This document shows positions 18,144 through 26,244 of a stretch of DNA of 60,076 nt, one piece after another. How positions within the stretch are numbered: the stretch's first letter is position 1; each line of letters begins with the position of its first letter. The translations under genes were made by a program, and so were the position numbers. The stretch comes from JBICIG01 sp043101605 (GTDB lineage: Bacteria > Planctomycetota > Phycisphaerae > Phycisphaerales > UBA1924), in NCBI GenBank assembly GCA_043101605.1, contig JBICIG010000095.1:1-60076 (forward strand), in the 5' to 3' direction. The notes below the pieces were generated by a model. That model did no database searches. It had not been told where the DNA came from and saw only the letters and a program-made list of their open reading frames with translations.

Positions 18144-19489
18144 TTCTTCACCGACTCCCCCGGCCCCGAGACCTCGGTCAGAGCGCCGCTCTGGCTACTC
18201 GCTGTCGCTGAGAAGCCCGGTCCGCTGCTGGAGGCGGAGGCACTGGCCGAGCCGCTGGAGGAGCCCGAGGAGGAGAAGGAAGATGAGCCGCTCGATTTGC
18301 CGGACGAGCCCGAGCCGCTGCTGGAACCCGATCCGGAGCCGGATGCGGACGCCGTGATGCCGCTGCCCGAACCGGAGGAGGCGGCTGTTGCAGGCAGGTC
18401 GTTGTGGACCCAGACGCCCTCGGCCAGCAGGGTGTTGGTGCCCGGGATGTGGATGGCCACGGTCCTTGTGGGGGCTTCCACCCGATCGACCCGTTCGACC
18501 GGCTCCTCATTGAACTGGTCGTCGACCAGGCGGTCGCCCGGCTGGACGAACTCGGCGGATGCGAAGCCCCACTCGTCGCCGCGGCGGATGAGGATCGGGT
18601 GCTCGGGTGTCGCCTTGATGCGTCGGTTGATGACGACGAAGCCCTGGTGTTCGCCGAGGGTCACGCTGGCGACGCGGGCCTCGGTGCGTTCGGCACCGTG
18701 CAGGCCGTGGTGGGACAACCAGTTGTACTGAGCGCGGTACGGCACATCGACCTCGAGGCCGGGAACGCGGACGGAGGCGACCAGATCGCCGGGCTTGAGG
18801 TTCTCGATGGGCGTCACGCGGCCGTCGGCCAAGCGGACGAGGGTGCCGAAGAGCAGGCAGTTGCCGCTGGACCCGCCCCCGGATGAGCCACCACCACCGG
18901 ACGAACCGCCTCCGCCGCTAGAGCCACCGCCGCCAGAGGATCCGCCTCCACCCGACGACCCGCCGCCTCCGGACGAGCCGCCACCGCCGGAGGAACCCCC
19001 GCCGCCTGAAGACCCGCCACCGCTGGAGCCGCCACCGCTCGACCCACCGCCAGACGAACCACCCGAGGAGCCCCCGGACGACCCGCCCGACGACTGCCCG
19101 CTGCTGAAGCCCGAACTGCCGGCCGACGAACTCGCGCCGCCGCTCGATGAGCCACCGGATCCGCTTCCGCTCGACTCGGTCGGTTGGCTGGAGGCGGTCT
19201 CGGTCGGCGTGCCGCTGCCCGACTGCGTGGTGCCGCTGTTGCTGGTGAATGCCCCGGTGGTGTAGGTCGTCAGCGTGGGCGTGCCGCCGGGCCCGGTGGT
19301 GTAGATCACGTCGCCGGTGGTCGAGTAACTGGACGGCTCGCTGGATGGCATCGACGGCGAAGACGACGGAGTTTCGCTGGGAGCAGAGCCCGAGCCCGAC
19401 GAGTACTGGCTCGACCCTCCGCCCTGGGGTGGCGTACCTGTCGCCCAGACGGGGATGTAGAGGTAGTAGCGCGTCGGGCCGCTGCTCAT
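18140..19489 (-). CDS. Phage tail-end protein with Ser/Gly-rich stalk and an intein-like Hint domain
   Basis: A 449-aa protein; the start at 19489 follows AAAGGAGG and overlaps the preceding stop (ATGA). After a short head (SSGPTRYYLYIPVW) comes a low-complexity Ser/Gly/Thr stalk to about residue 210 with tandem SSGGGG units. Residues 211-363 are a Hint fold: nucleophile Cys211 (CLLFGTLVRLADGRVTPIEN), the TxxH block (IKATPEHPILIRRGDEW), and the end LLAEGVWVHN with His362-Asn363. Asp follows Asn instead of Cys/Ser/Thr, as in bacterial intein-like domains that cleave rather than splice. A second Ser/Gly-rich tail follows. Last gene of the tail operon; it probably self-processes. Confidence 0.8.
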   Translation of the reverse strand: MSSGPTRYYLYIPVWATGTPPQGGGSSQYSSGSGSAPSETPSSSPSMPSSEPSSYSTTGDVIYTTGPGGTPTLTTYTTGAFTSNSGTTQSGSGTPTETASSQPTESSGSGSGGSSSGGASSSAGSSGFSSGQSSGGSSGGSSGGSSGGGSSGGGSSGGGSSGGGGSSGGGGSSGGGGSSGGGGSSGGGGSSGGGGSSGGGGSSGGGSSGNCLLFGTLVRLADGRVTPIENLKPGDLVASVRVPGLEVDVPYRAQYNWLSHHGLHGAERTEARVASVTLGEHQGFVVINRRIKATPEHPILIRRGDEWGFASAEFVQPGDRLVDDQFNEEPVERVDRVEAPTRTVAIHIPGTNTLLAEGVWVHNDLPATAASSGSGSGITASASGSGSGSSSGSGSSGKSSGSSSFSSSGSSSGSASASASSSGPGFSATASSQSGALTEVSGPGESVKK

Positions 19490-20397
19490 CGGGCGGCCTC
19501 CTTTGCGGGCGTCTTCTCGGTCGACGGATTCGGCTCGTACCAGCCCTGCGAACTGACGCGCTTGGCGCACTCGGCGCTCGCCGCCGCCACCGCGTCCTCG
19601 TAGGTCATCGTCTCGAACGCCCCCAGTTCGCTGCCCGGCGAGCAGTTGACCACGCGGAACTTGTGCTGGTCGAAGTGCGGCCGCAGCGCCTCGAAGCGCC
19701 GGGCGAGTGAGTCGTAGAGCACGTTGTTGTGGCGGATGGCGTCCTTGGAGCGATGCTCGTCGAAGGCGTACCGCCGGTCCGGGGCCATCTTGAAGTCGCA
19801 GCCGAGTAGGTACACCGTCCCGAAGCCCAGATAATGGAGCAGGCGCAGGGCCACCAGCATCACGCTCCGCTTGCCGACGATCCCGAGTGAGTCCGCGGTC
19901 TTGCCGTCGTTGCCCCAGGGGATCGAGTCCCCGGTCAGGAACCGCTCGTGGTCGAAGTGGTCGGCCCGGCGGAAGAACAGCACCGAGGGCATCTGATGGA
20001 CCTTGAAGGCGCTGTCGCGCATGGTGCCGTCAGGATTCTGGATGCGAAGCCGCTTGGACCACATGCACGTCGGCACGATCTTGAGGATGCCCGGGTCCTT
20101 CCAGCCGGTGTCGATGAATCGGCCCGGGTCGTCCACGCAGGTCCACAGCGTCGGCCGGTGGATCGTCCACGAGTTGTTCACGCCCATTGAGACGATCCCG
20201 CGGCGATTGAGCAGCGAGAGATCGACCTGGTTCAGCGACGGTCCGGAGAGAATCAGGAACGCCGAGCGGCCGCGGTAGAACCGCCCGAGCGAGACCGAGT
20301 CGAAGTCGGCGGTATACAGGCGCAGCCCGTCCCGGGCGGGCCGGCGTGACTTGAGCCCGTGCTGCAGCGCCGCGATGTCCGACTGGTTCTCGCGCAT
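19486..20397 (-). CDS. Phage protein resembling DUF115/sialyltransferase-like enzymes
   Basis: A 303-aa protein starting MRENQSDIAALQHGL. SAFLILSGPSLNQVDLSLLN matches the G-x-G/S-PSL nucleotide-sugar loop of the DUF115/MptE and Cst-type sialyltransferase fold, followed by IVSMGVNNSWTIHRPTLWTC and, later, GFGTVYLLGCDFKM. A role in adding or removing a surface sugar is plausible, but no acceptor can be named. Start and stop overlap both neighbours in the tail operon (TGATG upstream, ATGA downstream), so it is translated with the methyltransferase and the Hint protein. Confidence 0.6.
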   Translation of the reverse strand: MRENQSDIAALQHGLKSRRPARDGLRLYTADFDSVSLGRFYRGRSAFLILSGPSLNQVDLSLLNRRGIVSMGVNNSWTIHRPTLWTCVDDPGRFIDTGWKDPGILKIVPTCMWSKRLRIQNPDGTMRDSAFKVHQMPSVLFFRRADHFDHERFLTGDSIPWGNDGKTADSLGIVGKRSVMLVALRLLHYLGFGTVYLLGCDFKMAPDRRYAFDEHRSKDAIRHNNVLYDSLARRFEALRPHFDQHKFRVVNCSPGSELGAFETMTYEDAVAAASAECAKRVSSQGWYEPNPSTEKTPAKEAAR

Positions 20398-20969
20398 CAG
20401 CGGGTGAACCTCCCGATGATGTAGCGACCGCCCGCCCGGCGATCGGTCACAGCGCCAACGCGCCCGATGCGGTCGAGCCACCAGTTGATGGGCCGCACGG
20501 TCGGGTGCAGGTTCTCGCCCAAGGCCGTGATGCGGCTGGGTCGTGTGCACACCGAGACGCAGAACCACCCGCGTGGGCGGGCGACGCGACGCATCTCGGC
20601 CAGCACCGGGTTCACGTCCTCGGGCAGCAGGTGCTCGAGTGCGTCGAAGCATGTGACCACGTCGGCCACGCCTTCCACGAGCCCAGTCGCGTGCATGGGC
20701 TTGACCACATCGGCGTCGTCGAACGCAAAGTCCACGCCCAGCCCGTCGATGCCGAGCCGGCGCAGGTGTCGGATGAAGTCGTTGCGGCCGCAGCCGAAGT
20801 CCACGACGAAGTGCGGCTTCCACGCACGCACGATCGGGACCGCGTGGCGGCCGTGGTTCGTCGATCCGTAAGCCGAGCCCGGCCGCGCGGCCAGATCGAG
20901 GTACTTGGCCCGTTCGTGGTCGCGGCGCGTGTCGAGGTCATTCGTGGTTGTGCTCATGGCGATGCTCAT
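20397..20969 (-). CDS. Class I SAM-dependent methyltransferase
   Basis: A 190-aa protein; the start at 20969 (MSIAMSTTTNDLDTRR) overlaps the preceding stop as ATGA. Motif I is FVVDFGCGRNDFIRHLRRLG, the acidic strand 2 is GLGVDFAFDDADVV, and motif IV-V is VADVVTCFDALEHLLPEDV with WFCVSVCTRP after it, the usual Methyltransf_11 layout. The substrate is unknown; pairing with the DUF115-like gene suggests small-molecule or sugar methylation rather than DNA. A longer in-frame extension upstream runs antisense to nothing and lacks a ribosome binding site. Confidence 0.8.
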   Translation of the reverse strand: MSIAMSTTTNDLDTRRDHERAKYLDLAARPGSAYGSTNHGRHAVPIVRAWKPHFVVDFGCGRNDFIRHLRRLGIDGLGVDFAFDDADVVKPMHATGLVEGVADVVTCFDALEHLLPEDVNPVLAEMRRVARPRGWFCVSVCTRPSRITALGENLHPTVRPINWWLDRIGRVGAVTDRRAGGRYIIGRFTR

Positions 20970-21994
20970 CCCGGGGCCTCCACGAACAGGTTGAACTTGC
21001 GGTCGCCGTCTGCGGGGTCGGCCAGTTCCATCAGCGTCATGGCCTCGAACACCCAGGCCGGTCGTCCCTTGCTGTTGCGCTCGCAGGTCAGCTGCACGCA
21101 CACGCCCTCGGGGATGGGGACGAGCTTGGGCCGAAGCGACCGCGCGGGCGGACACTTGGGCAACACCCCGGGCAGGTCGCACACCGGGCCGAGGCCCAGC
21201 AGGCCCTCGAAGCCCGAGCCCGGCTCGGCCGTGTTCATGTGGTGAGCTTCGAAGCGGTTGATCGCCAGCAGCGTGGGGTCTTCGCCACCACTGGGCAGTT
21301 GCGACGTCAGCCCGTCCGGCACCGCCACGTAGCGGAGGTAGGTCTCGCTGCCCGGATCGCCGTCGAGGCGGGCCTCCTGCCACGGGTAGCGCCAGCGGTT
21401 GTGCTCGGTGGGGATCGGCTGGGCCGCCCCGAGGATTGCGGTGACGCGGCCCGACGAGGGCCGGCCCATCTCGATCACCGCCCACTTCTCCCCGAGTCCT
21501 TCCTCCTTCCACAGGATCGGGACGCCGCCCATGGGCGTGCTCGTGAGCACGGTCTCGTCGGACGTGAGGTCGCAGGTGGTGTCGAGCTCGTTGTTGACGA
21601 ACACCCGCGCGGGCGTGACGCCGGTGAGCACGCACCGCCCAAGTTCGCCCGCCTTGATCGGCTGGGTCGCCAGCACGAACGCCATTGGTGCCGAGTCCTC
21701 GGTGGCGACCACGCCGGTCAGCGGCGTGCGGCTATGGAACGTCCGCTCCTGGTCGCCTTCGCCCGGCTCGACCAGCACGCCCGAGATCGCGAGCACGTGG
21801 TACGGCTCGATCGTCTGATCGGAGTCGTTGCGCACGAGCACCAGCCCGCGCGGCATGGCGTCGGCCAGAGGCCCACCGCCACGCGTCTGCTCGCGCCGGC
21901 GCTCGGCCACGGCCGCATCGACGAAGGCGTTGTACGCCCGCGCGGGGATCACCAGCGGCTGGCCGGACCGGACTTTGCGGAAGGCGTCAGCCAT
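20966..21994 (-). CDS. Phage tail-region structural protein, unknown
   Basis: A 342-aa protein. It opens MADAFRKVRSGQPLVIPARA and contains YNAFVDAAVAERRRE, an N-terminal block seen in planctomycete phage tail or baseplate proteins; the rest is beta-rich (GLVLVRNDSDQTIEPYHVLA, VLTGVTPARVFVNNELDTTC). No enzyme motif is visible. It lies between a beta-rich structural gene and the methyltransferase in the same tightly packed operon, so a distal tail or fibre role is inferred from position only. Confidence 0.55.
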   Translation of the reverse strand: MADAFRKVRSGQPLVIPARAYNAFVDAAVAERRREQTRGGGPLADAMPRGLVLVRNDSDQTIEPYHVLAISGVLVEPGEGDQERTFHSRTPLTGVVATEDSAPMAFVLATQPIKAGELGRCVLTGVTPARVFVNNELDTTCDLTSDETVLTSTPMGGVPILWKEEGLGEKWAVIEMGRPSSGRVTAILGAAQPIPTEHNRWRYPWQEARLDGDPGSETYLRYVAVPDGLTSQLPSGGEDPTLLAINRFEAHHMNTAEPGSGFEGLLGLGPVCDLPGVLPKCPPARSLRPKLVPIPEGVCVQLTCERNSKGRPAWVFEAMTLMELADPADGDRKFNLFVEAPG

Positions 21995-21997
21995 GCC

Positions 21998-22807
21998 TCA
22001 GATCCCCAGCGCCGAGAAGTTGCCCTGGTCGTACACCCGCTCGACGTACGCCGCGACGGGGCGCTTGACGATCGCCTGCGAGCCCGCATCCTCAGCGTCG
22101 GCGTAGCGGACCCACAGGTATTCCCAGCCCTTCTTGCTGATCCCGCTGATCGGTCCGACCGAGATGCCCGAGGCGTTGGGGCTGGCGGCGAAGCGGAAGG
22201 TGATCTCCCAGTCGGAGTCCACGCCGGTGCCGCGTCGCGAGCCGGACGCGCCCAGGAACAGCACCTCGCCCGCGTTGAATCCCTTCCACGACCCGCTGTT
22301 GACCTTGCCCGTCAGGTTGAACAGCGTGCCCTTGTACGCTTGCGTGACCTGGCTCGCCGGCAGGTAGTGCGTCTCGCTGAACTGGTACACCGGCACGGTG
22401 ATGTCCACGCCCTCGACGCCGTCACCCGTCACGCCGATCGCGCCCTTGAAGTCGGGCGCTGTCGTCCCCGATGCCGCGTGGCTGCTGATCGTCTGCTTGC
22501 TCTGGGTGATGTGCTGGGTGCCGCCGCCGGTATCGAAGCTGAAGACGCTCTCGCCGGTCTGCGGGAACCCGCCGCCCTGGGCCTGAGCGTACCGGGCCGT
22601 CGCTTCCCACAGCTCGAAGCCCACCGGCTCGACCGACACCGTCTGCCGGGGAAGGCCGTCGTAGGTGCCCGGGCTCTCGGCCTCGGCGGCCGAGCGGGCC
22701 GCGAGGTCGTCGTTGGTGCCGCGCACGGTGTAGACGAGCTCCGCCGAAGGGTTGTCTCCCTTCGTGGACCGGCGGCTCTCGAACTTCTCCGTCACGGTGA
22801 TCGGCAC
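21998..22807 (-). CDS. Phage minor tail protein candidate
   Basis: A 269-aa protein with a GTG start at 22807. It is beta-rich: MPITVTEKFESRRSTKGDNP, then AELVYTVRGTNDDLAARSAA, TQHITQSKQTISSHAASGTT and FNLTGKVNSGSWKGFNAGEV. It lies directly after the tape measure gene, the place of distal tail or baseplate hub components in siphoviruses. The family was not recognised; function is assigned from position. Confidence 0.55.
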   Translation of the reverse strand: MPITVTEKFESRRSTKGDNPSAELVYTVRGTNDDLAARSAAEAESPGTYDGLPRQTVSVEPVGFELWEATARYAQAQGGGFPQTGESVFSFDTGGGTQHITQSKQTISSHAASGTTAPDFKGAIGVTGDGVEGVDITVPVYQFSETHYLPASQVTQAYKGTLFNLTGKVNSGSWKGFNAGEVLFLGASGSRRGTGVDSDWEITFRFAASPNASGISVGPISGISKKGWEYLWVRYADAEDAGSQAIVKRPVAAYVERVYDQGNFSALGI

Positions 22808-22836
22808 GAGGTATTGCTCCTACGCGAAGGTCCTGT

Positions 22837-24825
22837 TCATGCGAAAGTCAGGCCGCCACTCTTGGCGGCGTCGGCGAGTTGCCGGGTGTGCTTGGCGGTC
22901 TGCTCGGTGGCCTTGGCCGTCCGCTCGGCGACGGCGTCGTCGGAGGCCAGCCCCTGCACGGCGCTGGGGTTGAAGGTGCCGCGCACCGAGATGCCCTCGG
23001 CCACGAGGTCGCCGATGCCGCGCAGGCGGTCCTCGAACTCGGCCAGCAGGTTGCGCGGACGGCTGTCGGGTTCACCCTCGGCTTCCTCGCGACGCCTGCG
23101 GGCCTCTTCGATCGCGTCATCGAGCCGCTTGCGGGCTTCTTCGAGCTCGCGCTGCGCATCGGTCACCTGCTCGTCGGTCTGAGCATCGAGCGCCTTCTGG
23201 GCGTCTTCGTACTGCTTGCCGATCTCCGACAGCGTCGCGTCGTTGAGCTCGCTGGATCGGTCGCGCTCGGACGATCGCCGGGCCTCGCGGTCGGCCAGGG
23301 CCGCGCGGGTGCGGTCGTCGATCTCGCCCAGCCGCTGCTTGAGCTGCTCGTCCACAGCCTTCTTGGCCGCTTCGATGTCCAGCCCATCGTCGAACAGCCC
23401 CTGGATCTCCAGCATCCGCTTGGCGACGAACGACGAGGCCGACTCCCACGCCTTCTGGAAGCCGCCCGTGAAGCGCGACCAGGTCTTGGAGAGGAACGCC
23501 GTCGTCTCGATCCAGCCGACCTCGAGCGCGTGCAGCACGATCTGGGCGGCCGCCAGCGCGCCGTACCACATCGATTGGGCAGTCGAGATGAAGAACCGCC
23601 GTGCCTCGAGCCACGCGGAGTTCAGCGCCGCCACGCCCTTCTGCCAGATGACCTTCAGCGACAGCCAGAGGATCTCGGCCGCGAGCGCGATGTCGCCGGC
23701 TGCGAGAGCGTCGGAGATGCCGCGGGTGACCTTGGATACCCAGTCGCGCAAGCGCGTGAACTGCTCCATGAGCCAGGCGAGCGCCTCGCCGCCCTTGCCC
23801 GAGGTGACCAGTAGCGTGCCGCCGAGCCCGACGACGGCCGCCACCACCAGCCCGATGGGCGAGAGCAGCGCCCCCAGGGCCGCGCCGACGATGCCCAGCG
23901 CCGTCCCGACGCCGGTGATGATGCTGGCCAGCAGGCCGAGGGTCGCCGCCACACCCGCCACCAGCACGCCCAGCCCGATCAGGACCACACCCGCCAGCGC
24001 GACCGCCGCGGCGATCTTGAGCGCCGAGACGACCACGGCCCGGTTCTGGCGGATCCAATCCGACGCGCTGACGATGACCCGGGTGATGCGCTCGGCCAGG
24101 TCCTTGAGCACCGGCGCGAGCGCCGAGCCGATGACGAACACGCCCTGCTTGATGACTCGCCAGAGGATGTTGAACGTGTCGTTGAGCTCCGCGGCGTCCT
24201 TGGCGGTTTGCGTCGAGACGGTCAGCCCGAGCCGCCGAGCCTGTTCCTGGAGCTCTTCGATGCCCGCGGCCCCGCCCTCCATGAGCGGCAGGAGCTGCGA
24301 GCCGGCGCGGCCGAAGATCTGCATCGCGATCGCGGCGCGACGGCTGGGGTCCTCGATCTGGCTCAGCCGCTCGGCGATGAGCTTGAACTGCGCCTCGGGT
24401 GAGAGCCCGTCGAGGTCGGCCATCGTCAGCCCGAGGGTGGCGAAGGCGTCCGTCTGGGTGGAAAGCCCGCGTCCGAGGTCGTTGATCGACCGCTGCATGG
24501 ACCGCACGCCCTTCTCGAAGGTCGCCAGGTCCGCGCCGGACTGCTCGGCGGCGAAGCCGAGCTCGCTGAGCGATTCGACACTCACGCCGGTGCGCTTGCT
24601 CATCTTGTCGAGCGTGTCGCCCATGGCCGTGAACACCTTGACCGTGCTCAGCAGCGAGGCGACCGCGCCAGCCCCGATCGCCGTCAGCCTGGTGCCGACG
24701 CTGCGAAGCCCGTCCCCGAAGGCCTTGAGCCGCTTCTGGGCGCGCCGCAGCCCGGCCGACAGCTTGTCGCTGACGCCCAGTTCGACGAACGCCCGCCCGG
24801 CCCGGATGCCTCGGGTGTCGGCCAT
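22837..24825 (-). CDS. Phage tail tape measure protein
   Basis: The 662-aa protein sets tail length and is the centre of the tail tube. The N-terminal block LSAGLRRAQKRLKAFGDGLR and the conserved tape-measure segment ATFEKGVRSMQRSINDLGRG, with IAMQIFGRAGSQLLPLMEGG after it, are diagnostic. Hydrophobic helices fill about residues 275-340 (AGVVLIGLGVLVAGVAATLG, SPIGLVVAAVVGLGGTLLV). The C-terminal third is coiled coil (DAQTDEQVTDAQRELEEARK, RLDDAIEEARRRREEAEGEP). It begins one base after the upstream gene stop. Confidence 0.9.
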   Translation of the reverse strand: MADTRGIRAGRAFVELGVSDKLSAGLRRAQKRLKAFGDGLRSVGTRLTAIGAGAVASLLSTVKVFTAMGDTLDKMSKRTGVSVESLSELGFAAEQSGADLATFEKGVRSMQRSINDLGRGLSTQTDAFATLGLTMADLDGLSPEAQFKLIAERLSQIEDPSRRAAIAMQIFGRAGSQLLPLMEGGAAGIEELQEQARRLGLTVSTQTAKDAAELNDTFNILWRVIKQGVFVIGSALAPVLKDLAERITRVIVSASDWIRQNRAVVVSALKIAAAVALAGVVLIGLGVLVAGVAATLGLLASIITGVGTALGIVGAALGALLSPIGLVVAAVVGLGGTLLVTSGKGGEALAWLMEQFTRLRDWVSKVTRGISDALAAGDIALAAEILWLSLKVIWQKGVAALNSAWLEARRFFISTAQSMWYGALAAAQIVLHALEVGWIETTAFLSKTWSRFTGGFQKAWESASSFVAKRMLEIQGLFDDGLDIEAAKKAVDEQLKQRLGEIDDRTRAALADREARRSSERDRSSELNDATLSEIGKQYEDAQKALDAQTDEQVTDAQRELEEARKRLDDAIEEARRRREEAEGEPDSRPRNLLAEFEDRLRGIGDLVAEGISVRGTFNPSAVQGLASDDAVAERTAKATEQTAKHTRQLADAAKSGGLTFA

Positions 24826-25266
24826 CTACGACCCCCTCCGCACGCTGTTGCGCCACAGCACCGGCAGCTTCGGGCGCTCGCGTTCGAGCGCCGGGGCCAT
24901 GTAGGGGCGGGCGGCGATCTTGACCTTGCGGCTCTGCAGGCGACCACGCCGGCGCGAGACGACGACGGTCGCGCCGCCGTGCTCGAGTGCTCGTGGCGCA
25001 ACGCTCTTCTTGAAGCCCATCGGGCCGACCACCACGCTGTCGGACCTGCGGTCGTAGCCGAAGAGGATCAGCCGCCGCAGCGAGCCCTCGTGCGAGTGCG
25101 GCGGCTTGCCGGGCGGGGCCGTGCCCTTGCGCTTGCGGATGCTGGTCCGGGCGGCGGTGCGGATGAACGCGCCGCCCTTACTCAGCACACGGCGCTTGGC
25201 GGCGTCCACCGACCGCTTCACCGCGGGCCGGTCGAAGAACACGTCCTTGATCCGCATGGTGATCAC
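24826..25266 (-). CDS. Tail completion/neck protein of the HK97 gp10 type
   Basis: A small basic 146-aa protein: KRSVDAAKRRVLSKGGAFIR, then TAARTSIRKRKGTAPPGKPPH, SVVVGPMGFKKSVAPRALEH and ARPYMAPALERERPKLPVLW. The pattern (small, basic, ending ARPFMxPAL...) fits gp10-like head-tail or tail completion proteins. The GTG at 25266 is four bases after GGAGG; an ATG at 25257 is the alternative. Its start lies inside the left copy of a 13-bp direct repeat that brackets the inverted DUF4238 gene, so its ribosome binding site was probably supplied by the inserted DNA. Confidence 0.65.
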   Translation of the reverse strand: MITMRIKDVFFDRPAVKRSVDAAKRRVLSKGGAFIRTAARTSIRKRKGTAPPGKPPHSHEGSLRRLILFGYDRRSDSVVVGPMGFKKSVAPRALEHGGATVVVSRRRGRLQSRKVKIAARPYMAPALERERPKLPVLWRNSVRRGS

Positions 25267-25270
25267 GCGG
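25258..25270. repeat. Left copy of 13-bp direct repeat bracketing the DUF4238 cassette
   Basis: GGTGATCACGCGG, identical to 26232-26244 and in the same orientation. It contains the 8-bp palindrome GTGATCAC. Bases directly outside the 13 differ between the copies. Confidence 0.85.
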
Positions 25271-25280
25271 CCTCCTGCAC

Positions 25281-25286
25281 TACACT
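25281..25286 (+). promoter_or_regulatory. -10 box of a probable leaderless promoter
   Basis: TACACT lies 7 bp upstream of the ATG at 25293, so transcription would begin at or within a base or two of the start codon. There is no Shine-Dalgarno sequence. The -35 region falls in the direct repeat and is weak. Confidence 0.45.
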
Positions 25287-25292
25287 CTGCAC

Positions 25293-26219
25293 ATGAGTGT
25301 CCCGCGGAAGCACCATTGGTTGCCCAAGATGTTTCTGGCCCCTTGGACCAGCGACGGCACGGTAGATGGTCAGCTGCAGGTTTTGGACAAAGAGTCTGCG
25401 CGCCGTTGGAGCGCTCGACCTGTCAATGCTGCAGTAGAACGTGATCTGTACATGATCGATCTCGCTGGAGTTACCGACGACATCACTGCAACTGAGATCG
25501 AAGACACCTTCGCGACGATTGAAGGTTCCGCTGCTCCAGTGCTTGGCTCTGTTTTGAATGGCGACGGCATGCCATCGGGGGAAGATCGCGAAAACCTGAT
25601 TGCTTTGATTGCGATTTTGACGATTCGTGTGCCGTCTCGCCTGGATTGGATTGATAGCGTGATGCGTGGCCCTGTTGAGTTGGCTTATCGTCGGCTGGAA
25701 GCCGCCGGAAAGCTTCCTCAGCCAGATGACCCAGCGCTCGCCGCCAAAATGAAGGAATGGTTTGATCAGGGCCTCATCAAAATTCAGATCAAGCAGAACG
25801 CACGATTGGCCATGATGGTGTCGATGCTTCCTACACTGATGGACTTGCTCATGCGTCGACACTGGACAGTCTTGCGTGTGTCGGATGATGCGGGCGATTT
25901 GATCTGTGGCGATCACCCCGTGTTGCTCGAATGGATCAAGCAGGCCCCTGAGGCGACGTCGCCCGGCTTTGGAATGGACAACACCGCAGTGTTCGTGCCC
26001 ATAGGACCAGCAACCGGCCTGCTCGGCCTCTGGAACGCTGAGCCAAAGACAGATCGGCTCACCGCGAAGCAGGTTTCGTTCTGGAATGGACAACTTCTTG
26101 GTCACGTGAGTCGCTTTGCTTTCTTCAGGCGCGACTTTGTCGCTCTGCACAGATCGGGTGCTCAAGATTCCTCTGCCGAAGTCCTTCAACGATGGCAAGA
26201 GACCGCCTCAAACAAGTGA
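25293..26219 (+). CDS. DUF4238 domain protein, inverted cargo gene in the tail operon
   Basis: A 308-aa protein of unknown biochemical function. The N-terminal KHHWLPKMFLAPWTSDG is the HHxxPxxFL signature of DUF4238; LICGDHPVLLEWIKQ and FVPIGPATGLLGLWNAEPKT are the family's later conserved GDxP and P-L-x-P segments. DUF4238 genes are often strain-specific cargo. Here it is the only plus-strand gene between minus-strand tail genes, is bracketed by a perfect 13-bp repeat, and has visibly lower GC than its neighbours. It probably has its own promoter and is expressed in the lysogen; a superinfection-exclusion role is an inference. Confidence 0.75.
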   Translation: MSVPRKHHWLPKMFLAPWTSDGTVDGQLQVLDKESARRWSARPVNAAVERDLYMIDLAGVTDDITATEIEDTFATIEGSAAPVLGSVLNGDGMPSGEDRENLIALIAILTIRVPSRLDWIDSVMRGPVELAYRRLEAAGKLPQPDDPALAAKMKEWFDQGLIKIQIKQNARLAMMVSMLPTLMDLLMRRHWTVLRVSDDAGDLICGDHPVLLEWIKQAPEATSPGFGMDNTAVFVPIGPATGLLGLWNAEPKTDRLTAKQVSFWNGQLLGHVSRFAFFRRDFVALHRSGAQDSSAEVLQRWQETASNK

Positions 26220-26231
26220 GACATTCGACCA

Positions 26232-26244
26232 GGTGATCACGCGG
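26232..26244. repeat. Right copy of 13-bp direct repeat bracketing the DUF4238 cassette
   Basis: GGTGATCACGCGG, identical to 25258-25270. It covers the stop codon of the adjoining minus-strand gene (TGA at 26239-26237). Confidence 0.85.

Noticed and set aside
18870..19110. Regular repeats in the Ser/Gly region as a possible CRISPR or VNTR locus
   Set aside because: The periodicity is that of codons for SSGGGG units inside a protein-coding stalk, with no spacers.
20948..23182. 744-codon plus-strand frame opposite the tail genes
   Set aside because: Shadow of minus-strand genes with recognised products; His/Arg/Gly-rich with no motif.
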